Of a stretch of 35,640 nucleotides of DNA, positions 28,194 to 33,950 are shown in pieces. Each line of letters begins with the position of its first letter. Position 1 is the first letter of the stretch. The stretch is taken from the IMG/VR virus record IMGVR_UViG_3300044535_002285, positions 1-35,640 of that record. The stretch is one strand, 5' to 3'. The stretch comes from a virus. Below the pieces are notes generated by a model. The model saw nothing but the letters and a program-made list of their open reading frames with translations, ran no database searches and had not been told where the DNA came from. A program made the translations under genes and the position numbers.

Positions 28194-29254
28194 AAAATCC
28201 ATCAGGAAATAAATTAGAGAAACTTGTCTTTGGGATGTTTGACCAAATGGTTGAAGGTGCCGACAAGTATGTGACAAAACAGGGTTCAACTTGGTTGATA
28301 TTCACAGAAAGTAAAAAATGGGTGATTGAGTTCACAAAAGATAAAACTTTATGGTTCAACTATAATATATTTCAAGTTGAATTGGAACTAATCGGTAAGG
28401 ACTGCACCGAAGAAAAAGATTTGATTAAGAACTGGTTTGAATCAAGATTTTTGGGTATTAAACCTGTTGAAGACACCATTGAAAATGGGGTGAAAGAAAC
28501 AACACCTAGTGGTTATTTGGGGTCAATAGAGATGAAAGGTAAAATAGTTCATCAAATTGAATCTCCAAAACAAAATAATGAGGTTGAAGACGCTATTCAA
28601 AATGGGGTAAAAGAGACCCGTTTTCAAAAGAGTAGTAATCTTTACCGTATTGAAGATACTAGAACACTATGGGGAAAAAGTGGTGACGAAGGAGTCGTTG
28701 AATACATCATTCAAGAGGGGGTGAAGGACATCAAGCAAGGAACACACTTACCAATTCATCTAGTTGAAGACACCATTCAAAATGGGGTGAAGGACATCAT
28801 AGATCCATTTTGGGTGGATCCCGTTAGAATTAAAGATGCCATTGAAAATGGAGTAAAAGAAACCAAAGAGAATAGACTTATTCGTACCATAAGTGTTATA
28901 AGTACAATTAAAAATGGTGTTAAACATGTTGAAGATGGTGATTGGTTAGACCAAGATGAAAGGATAGACGACATTATTGAAAATGGTGTTAAAGAGATTA
29001 AAGAAATTTCAAATATTAGTTTAATGTCTGAAATTTTTAAGGTTAATTCGAACCGAGCGATAAGAGATGGTGTTAAAGAAATACAACCACTACCAGCCCA
29101 AGATGGTAATAGAGATTGGGGATTATATTACCATAGACAAGAAGATAGAACAAAACCACATACAGAATATGTGAAAGAAGTAATTGAAGATTCTTACAAC
29201 CATAGAGGTAGAGTTGAAGGTGTAATTAGAAATACAGATAAAGATGGGATTTGA
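28190..29254 (+). CDS. Repeat protein with eight (V/I)xDxIxNGVKE-type motifs
   Basis: A 354-residue soluble protein. Residues 1-90 form an N-terminal domain (KLVFGMFDQMVEGADKYV, STWLIFTESKKWVIEF). Residues 93-298 carry eight copies of a motif such as VEDTIQNGVKD, with the Gly of xGVK at 100, 139, 177, 199, 221, 243, 266 and 294. The four gaps between 177 and 266 are 22-23 residues, so the regular unit is about 22 residues; the outer copies are spaced 28-39. I do not recognise the repeat. It looks like a short alpha-turn solenoid, perhaps for binding. Context (small unknown genes, ThyA nearby) gives no function. Confidence 0.85.
   Translation: MKNPSGNKLEKLVFGMFDQMVEGADKYVTKQGSTWLIFTESKKWVIEFTKDKTLWFNYNIFQVELELIGKDCTEEKDLIKNWFESRFLGIKPVEDTIENGVKETTPSGYLGSIEMKGKIVHQIESPKQNNEVEDAIQNGVKETRFQKSSNLYRIEDTRTLWGKSGDEGVVEYIIQEGVKDIKQGTHLPIHLVEDTIQNGVKDIIDPFWVDPVRIKDAIENGVKETKENRLIRTISVISTIKNGVKHVEDGDWLDQDERIDDIIENGVKEIKEISNISLMSEIFKVNSNRAIRDGVKEIQPLPAQDGNRDWGLYYHRQEDRTKPHTEYVKEVIEDSYNHRGRVEGVIRNTDKDGI
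28466..29083 (+). repeat. Coding repeats of the NGVK motif (eight copies)
   Basis: Eight degenerate repeats at the protein level; at the DNA level the core reads AATGGGGTGAAAGA or close variants in several copies (for example near 28484, 28600, 28781), suggesting expansion by local duplication followed by drift. Confidence 0.8.
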
Positions 29255-29561
29255 TAAGAAGATATTAGATTTGAGTAGAACCATATACCAAACATCTGTG
29301 ATGGTTCACGGGACAAAACAGAACCCAACGGAACAAATAGGTAAGATAAAAGATATGATTCGTGAGTTCATTAGAACAGAAGTTGTTCCTTATGAGTTGA
29401 CTAATCAAGAAAAATTGACTTTTATTTTAAAAAACGAGGCAATGATTTGTGATGCGATTGGTAAAGGACACAAGGCAAGTAATGGAGATGAGTATCAACC
29501 TGTCAGAGACAAAATAAGAAAATACAGAATTGAATTAGGAATTATTAAAGATGGAAAATAA
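29244..29561 (+). CDS. Helical protein of unknown function (105 aa)
   Basis: Begins MGFDKKILDLSRTIYQTSVM and is mostly helical and basic. The stretch NEAMICDAIGKGHKASNGDE may form a turn-rich active or binding region, but no family is known to me. Overlaps both neighbours by about 11 nt. Confidence 0.7.
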   Translation: MGFDKKILDLSRTIYQTSVMVHGTKQNPTEQIGKIKDMIREFIRTEVVPYELTNQEKLTFILKNEAMICDAIGKGHKASNGDEYQPVRDKIRKYRIELGIIKDGK

Positions 29562-29736
29562 TATTAAACAAAGTGCTGTAGACTGGTTAGTTGAACAGTA
29601 CAAGAAAGTTGGTGGGATTTCTATTAGTATGGCGGAAAAGGCTAAACAAATGGAGAATGAAAAATTAGAATCCCTCAAGGATTTTGAAACTTGGAAAGAA
29701 TGGAAAAATAGACCAGAAGATGAACAAACTAGATAA
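29551..29736 (+). CDS. Small helical protein (61 aa)
   Basis: Begins MENNIKQSAVDWLVEQYKKV, then a helix with AEKAKQMENEKLESLKDFE. The SAVDWLVEQ...A.QMEKE pattern recurs in short proteins of Bacteroidota phages. It overlaps ThyA by 17 nt. Function unknown. Confidence 0.7.
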   Translation: MENNIKQSAVDWLVEQYKKVGGISISMAEKAKQMENEKLESLKDFETWKEWKNRPEDEQTR

Positions 29737-30823
29737 ACAATACCAAGATTTACTCCAAACTATTTTAGATTATGGAGTTGAAAAGAAAGACAGAACAGGT
29801 ACAGGAACCAAAAGTATTTTTGGTTATACCATTCGTCATAACATGCAAGATGGATTTCCAGTTCTTACAACCAAGAAGATGGCTTGGAAACAAATTGTAA
29901 CTGAATTATTATGGTTTTTAAGAGGAGATACCAACATTAAGTTTTTAGTTGACAATGGTTGTCACATTTGGGATGGTGATTGCTTTGCCAATTACATTAG
30001 AAATTTTTCTAAATATGTAGATTCATTACCTGAAAATGGTGAAGCAGAATTTATTATTAACAAAGATAAGTTCATCGAAAAAATCAAAACAGATGATGAG
30101 TTTGCTAAACAGTGGGGTGAACTCGGTCCCGTGTATGGTAAGCAATGGAGAAATTGGACCGTATCCATAAATGATGAGTTAGATCCTAATCGAAAGATAC
30201 CTGGAGGATATAGATACAGCAATGGAGAATATACTGAAACCTATATAGACCAAATCTCAAACCTAATACACGACCTTAAAACAAACCCAGACTCAAGACG
30301 ATTGATGGTAAATGCATGGAATGTAGGTGAATTAGACCAAATGGTTCTTCCACCTTGTCATTATGGATTTCAAGTTTATACAAGAGAGTTGAATTTGGAA
30401 GAGAGGAGAAAATTAGCAAATCACGATTCAGAATTTATCTCACCAATCACAGTAGAATCTTGGGATAGAGATAATATCCCAACACGAGCAATCTCTTTAA
30501 TGTGGAATCAGAGATCTGTAGACACATTCTTAGGTTTACCATTCAACATTGCATCTTATGGATTGTTACTTACAATCTTGGCGAAAGAAGTGAATATGGT
30601 TCCTGACCAATTGATTGGAAACTTGGGCGATACTCACTTATACTTAAATCATATTGAACAAGCGAAAGAACAGATTGGTAGAGAACCATTTGAGTTACCG
30701 ACACTAAATCAATTCCCAACTTATGAAGGGTCAAGACCAAGTATTGAATCTTATGTTGTAAGTGACTTCACATTAAAAGATTATCAATCACACCCATCAA
30801 TTAAAGCACCATTATCAAATTAA
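29720..30823 (+). CDS. thyA: Thymidylate synthase ThyA
   Basis: Converts dUMP to dTMP using methylenetetrahydrofolate. ATG 29720 (MNKLDKQYQDLLQTIL) is chosen because the earlier in-frame start adds residues unlike the family. Key features: DRTGTGTKSIFG (24-35), ELLWFLRGDTN (62-72), VYGKQWRNW (138-146), SRRLMVNAWNVGELDQM (192-208), catalytic Cys213 in LPPCHYGFQ, then FNIASYG and GDTHLYLNH. At 367 residues it is about 100 longer than E. coli ThyA, owing to insertions near 88-132, 152-172 and 222-254. All catalytic residues are kept. Supports phage DNA synthesis. Confidence 0.96.
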   Translation: MNKLDKQYQDLLQTILDYGVEKKDRTGTGTKSIFGYTIRHNMQDGFPVLTTKKMAWKQIVTELLWFLRGDTNIKFLVDNGCHIWDGDCFANYIRNFSKYVDSLPENGEAEFIINKDKFIEKIKTDDEFAKQWGELGPVYGKQWRNWTVSINDELDPNRKIPGGYRYSNGEYTETYIDQISNLIHDLKTNPDSRRLMVNAWNVGELDQMVLPPCHYGFQVYTRELNLEERRKLANHDSEFISPITVESWDRDNIPTRAISLMWNQRSVDTFLGLPFNIASYGLLLTILAKEVNMVPDQLIGNLGDTHLYLNHIEQAKEQIGREPFELPTLNQFPTYEGSRPSIESYVVSDFTLKDYQSHPSIKAPLSN

Positions 30824-30827
30824 AATT

Positions 30828-31061
30828 ATGAAAACAAACACATCGTGGGATGATCCACAATTATCAGATGGAGATTTTCCATCACAACAAACTAAATTTA
30901 AAGTAGGAGACAAAGCAATCAAAGTGAAAGGGTATAAGTTCCCATGTACAATCGTATCAGTATTCCAAACAGTAGAAGGACATGTACGAGTTGTGGGTGA
31001 GATGGATGATTATGGATTACTACACATTTTTAACGAAGAACAATTAGAAAAAGCAAATTAA
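30828..31061 (+). CDS. Small SH3-like protein (77 aa)
   Basis: Begins MKTNTSWDDPQLSDGDF; residues about 22-70 (KFKVGDKAIKVKGYKFPCTI, then VVGEMDDYGLLHIFNEEQL) have the spacing of a small SH3-like barrel often found in phage hypothetical proteins. Lies 4 nt after ThyA and 1 nt before ClpP. Confidence 0.75.
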   Translation: MKTNTSWDDPQLSDGDFPSQQTKFKVGDKAIKVKGYKFPCTIVSVFQTVEGHVRVVGEMDDYGLLHIFNEEQLEKAN

Positions 31062-31062
31062 G

Positions 31063-31788
31063 ATGAATTACGGAAAAGAGTTTAGAAGTTTCGCAAAGAG
31101 CGAAGGAATTAGTACACTGGCATTGGACCAGTTTGAGGTATCATTAACCCCATACATTTTGGAGGAAAGAGAAATGAGAGTAACTCAGATGGATATTTTC
31201 TCAAGATTGATGCGTGATCGTATCTTATGGTTATCAGGACCTGTAAATCAACACATGTCTGACATTGTACAAGCACAATTATTGTTCTTGGATTCTGTTG
31301 AGAAGAAAGATATTACATTATATATCAATAGTCCTGGTGGATCTGTTATGTGTGGTCTTGGTATTGTAGATTTGATGAACTATGTAAGTTCAGACATCGT
31401 GACCACAAACTTGGGAATGTGCGCATCTATGGGTTCAGTTCTTGTATCATCAGGAACAAAAGGAAAAAGATCATCTTTGATCCACGCAAAAGTAATGACT
31501 CACCAAGTAAGTCACGGAACACAAGGAAACATTCAGGACACCAGAATTAATCAAATGGAAGGTGAGAAGTATAACTACATTTTATTCAAGATCTTGGCGG
31601 AGAATTGTGGTAGAACATTCCAAGAAGTATTGGATTTTTCAGCAAGAGATAGATGGTACAATTCAGAAGAGGCAAAAGAGTTCGGACTTATCGATGAGGT
31701 AATCGGAACGGATAAAAACAAAACAATCACAAACTACTTAGATGGGTTTGATGATTATTACAAGAAAGAAGTATTGGGTGTGAAGTAA
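31063..31788 (+). CDS. clpP: ClpP-like serine protease
   Basis: Catalytic subunit of a ClpP-type compartmental protease. The family core is complete: RILWLSGPV, YINSPGGSV (88-96), catalytic Ser122 in CASMGS, His147 in VMTHQ and Asp196 in RDRWYNSEEAKEFGLID. At 241 residues it is longer than bacterial ClpP (about 195-210) because of extra residues before the core and a C-terminal tail. There is no ClpX or ClpA here, though an AAA+ ATPase is encoded at 19007. It may exchange with host ClpP subunits, degrade host proteins or act in head maturation as ClpP-fold proteases do in some phages. Confidence 0.93.
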   Translation: MNYGKEFRSFAKSEGISTLALDQFEVSLTPYILEEREMRVTQMDIFSRLMRDRILWLSGPVNQHMSDIVQAQLLFLDSVEKKDITLYINSPGGSVMCGLGIVDLMNYVSSDIVTTNLGMCASMGSVLVSSGTKGKRSSLIHAKVMTHQVSHGTQGNIQDTRINQMEGEKYNYILFKILAENCGRTFQEVLDFSARDRWYNSEEAKEFGLIDEVIGTDKNKTITNYLDGFDDYYKKEVLGVK

Positions 31789-31810
31789 ATATTTACACCC
31801 AAATATTTTT
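31774..31810 (+). terminator. Weak terminator at the end of the ClpP gene
   Basis: TTGGGTGT/ACACCCAA stem with a 13-nt loop, followed by ATATTTTT. The upstream arm encodes the last ClpP residues and the loop contains the TAA stop, similar to the RNA ligase terminator. Confidence 0.6.
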
Positions 31811-31825
31811 AATTAAAATTAAATT

Positions 31826-32116
31826 ATGGAAAAAGAAATATTAAAAGAAACGGTAAGCAAAGAAAGACCAATACCACAAAAGAAAAAAAGTTACAAACCA
31901 AGAAAGAAAAAAGAAACTAAACAAGAAGAATATACAGGTTTAGAAATGGAAATGGTTCAAAGATCAAGTGAGATACATAGTATCATAAAACCAAACCAAG
32001 CAGGTTCCTACAAGGTTGGAAAAAGCTTTCACATTTTCTTTGAGAAAAAACCAAATTCAATACACAGATTCTTCACCAAATTATTTTTGGGGTGGAAATG
32101 GCAAGACCAAAAATAA
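31826..32116 (+). CDS. Basic protein with Lys-rich linker (96 aa)
   Basis: An extremely basic first part (KKKSYKPRKKKETKQEE) precedes a folded-looking C-terminal segment (SYKVGKSFHIFFEKKPNSIH, ending FLGWKWQDQK). The C-terminal pattern recurs in Bacteroidota phage proteins. It could bind nucleic acid. Overlaps the next gene. Confidence 0.75.
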   Translation: MEKEILKETVSKERPIPQKKKSYKPRKKKETKQEEYTGLEMEMVQRSSEIHSIIKPNQAGSYKVGKSFHIFFEKKPNSIHRFFTKLFLGWKWQDQK

Positions 32117-32346
32117 AAAAAATTCATGTGAACCAACATCACATCAGATCTAATAAAACAAAAGGAACTGATCTACCTGTTATTACAATAAAAGAAGGTA
32201 AAACAAATACCTATTGTAATGAAGTAGAAATATTAGGTCCAAGTAAAATTATATATGGTGGATCAGGTTGTGATGAAAAACCACTTTTGAGTTGTGGAGC
32301 AAGAGTGGTGATTGAAACTACAAGTGAGATAAATATTATATCATAA
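32098..32346 (+). CDS. Conserved phage protein of unknown function (82 aa)
   Basis: ATG 32098 (MARPKIKKIHVNQHHIRSNK) is preferred over the GTG at 32092. The beta-rich remainder, PVITIKEGKTNTYCNEVEI, GPSKIIYGG and CGARVVIET, matches a hypothetical protein seen in many phages (KIHVNQHxIRSN...GPSxxxY...GAxVxIET). Function unknown. Confidence 0.75.
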   Translation: MARPKIKKIHVNQHHIRSNKTKGTDLPVITIKEGKTNTYCNEVEILGPSKIIYGGSGCDEKPLLSCGARVVIETTSEINIIS

Positions 32347-32372
32347 AAAACCCCGAGTGATCGGGGTTTTGT
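32346..32372. terminator. Bidirectional terminator between convergent genes
   Basis: AACCCCGA/TCGGGGTT stem with a GTGA loop, an A run before it and a T run after it. It serves the plus-strand gene ending at 32346 and the minus-strand endolysin ending at 32376. Confidence 0.9.
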
Positions 32373-32375
32373 GTT

Positions 32376-33212
32376 TTACTTAAGTAAGTTATAATATTCT
32401 TTAAAATGTTTGATTCGATCAGGTAAACCAATAGTTCCACCATTCACTCTCTTTGTTACCGCAGTTACAGTAGCATCATCTGCTCCTTTATCGCAGATTG
32501 CCCACAATTTGTTTGAGTCAAAGAAGAATGCTGCCGAAGCCAAAGGATATTTGGTAGCAACTAAATCAGGATTTGCAACACAATCTTCACCAATAAATTT
32601 TGTGAAGTTTGTATAGTTTGCTTTACCTGTTAATTGAATGTAACCTCTTCCTCTAAACTTGAAACCTTCTTTAGATGCCTCATCACCATTACCCATTCTT
32701 GATGCGTAAACACGAGCGGCAATTTTTTCAGGTTGACGAGCGTAAGACTCATTTAGATTACCAGGGAAATACTTACCGAAGATCTTTTTCAAACCATCGG
32801 CAGAGTAATTCAAGTTTTCACTTACAGCTTTGAAATTACCTGACTCATGACCGCACTGTGATAAGAAGTGTGCTAATCTCAAATTATTTGTAATATTGAA
32901 TTTTTTTGCGGTGTCAGGAATCTGAGCAAGAACCGCATCAGGAATGTGACCTTTTAATTTTTCAATATTTAATGGACCTCCTGATGGGATAACCACATCC
33001 TCTTTGATTACTTCTGTGGTAGGTTTTGACTCACCAAATAGTTTTGCCCATGTGGCATCACCAACGATACCATCATCTTTTAAACCATTTGCTTTTTGCC
33101 AAGCTTTAACCGCAGCTTCTGTTTTAGGTCCAAATTTTCCTATGGCTTCTACGCCTAATTTTTCTTGGAGTTTTTTTACATCAGCTCCTTCTGATCCAAC
33201 TTTTAATACCAT
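32376..33212 (-). CDS. Endolysin: peptidoglycan-binding domain plus GH19 glycosidase
   Basis: Degrades host peptidoglycan at the end of infection. Residues 1-60 are a PG_binding_1 domain (VGSEGADVKKLQEKLG, KFGPKTEAAVKAWQ, DDGIVGDATWAKL). After a Pro/Thr linker, residues about 80-275 are a GH19 chitinase/lysozyme domain: LAHFLSQCGHESGNF with the catalytic Glu123, NLNYSADGL, FRGRGYIQLTGKANY and TKRVNGG. Length 278 is typical. There is no signal peptide, so it needs a holin or another route to the wall; the small membrane proteins in this window are candidates but none is adjacent. Confidence 0.95.
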   Translation of the reverse strand: MVLKVGSEGADVKKLQEKLGVEAIGKFGPKTEAAVKAWQKANGLKDDGIVGDATWAKLFGESKPTTEVIKEDVVIPSGGPLNIEKLKGHIPDAVLAQIPDTAKKFNITNNLRLAHFLSQCGHESGNFKAVSENLNYSADGLKKIFGKYFPGNLNESYARQPEKIAARVYASRMGNGDEASKEGFKFRGRGYIQLTGKANYTNFTKFIGEDCVANPDLVATKYPLASAAFFFDSNKLWAICDKGADDATVTAVTKRVNGGTIGLPDRIKHFKEYYNLLK

Positions 33213-33227
33213 AATTTTTTATTTTCC

Positions 33228-33236
33228 TATAAATAG
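33228..33236 (-). promoter_or_regulatory. Promoter-like CTATTTATA before the endolysin
   Basis: Minus-strand CTATTTATA lies 15 nt upstream of ATG 33212, one base different from the recurring ATATTTATA element. It fits a late lysis gene. Confidence 0.45.
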
Positions 33237-33320
33237 TAAAATCTCAGACAAAGTAAAGTTTTTATAGTAAAAAAAACCTCAGTTAGTGATTTTTAAGATA
33301 CTTATTAGAAAAAGAGAATT

Positions 33321-33920
33321 ATGGGATACAAAAGAGAACAGGTCGAGGCTGCCGTCAAAGCCAAAGGTTATGTTTACTTCGAAGACACAAACAACAAAGG
33401 ATTCGATGTGAACATTATAGGTATAAGAAACGCCGCTACTGGTCAAAAAGTAACGAATGCGTTTGATGACTTAATTACTTTAAGTTACAAAGATGAAACA
33501 GGTGCGTGGAAATATCACGAATGGCCAGCAACCACAGATCCTGGAAAAAAAGGTGTAATGGAATATCACAACGCAGCGGGAGTTGCTAGACTTGTTGAAG
33601 GGCAATATAGAGGTTCTCACGGAATCGGTCTTCACCAAGGAAAGTACGAAGCATTAAAACAAGCAAAAAATGTTAAAGTTTATCGTGACCCAAATCGTGA
33701 TCTAACTTATGACGAAACAAAAATTGCTGAAGGTGTATTTGGTATTAACATTCACAAAGCTGGTGCTGACTCAACCTATGTAGAGAATTGGAGTGAAGGA
33801 TGTCAAGTTTTTAAAAGATCGGCTGACTTTGAAGAGTTTATGAAGATCTGTAGAAAAGCGAGAGAAAAACACGGAAACTCTTTTACTTATACCTTGATTG
33901 AATCAACAGACATAAAATAA
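33321..33920 (+). CDS. Protein with H...SEGC motif, L,D-transpeptidase-like (tentative)
   Basis: The 199-residue protein starts MGYKREQVEAAVKAKGYVYF and contains GSHGIGLHQGKYEALKQ, VYRDPNRDL, FGINIHKAG and NWSEGCQVFKR. The pair GINIH...SEGC recalls the His and Cys of L,D-transpeptidases (HG...SxGC) and suggests a cysteine peptidase or transpeptidase acting on peptidoglycan. No signal peptide. It stands next to the endolysin, which supports a wall-related role, but the family link is only by motif. Confidence 0.75.
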   Translation: MGYKREQVEAAVKAKGYVYFEDTNNKGFDVNIIGIRNAATGQKVTNAFDDLITLSYKDETGAWKYHEWPATTDPGKKGVMEYHNAAGVARLVEGQYRGSHGIGLHQGKYEALKQAKNVKVYRDPNRDLTYDETKIAEGVFGINIHKAGADSTYVENWSEGCQVFKRSADFEEFMKICRKAREKHGNSFTYTLIESTDIK

Positions 33921-33950
33921 ATTAAACATTAAAACTTAAGAAACACGAAC

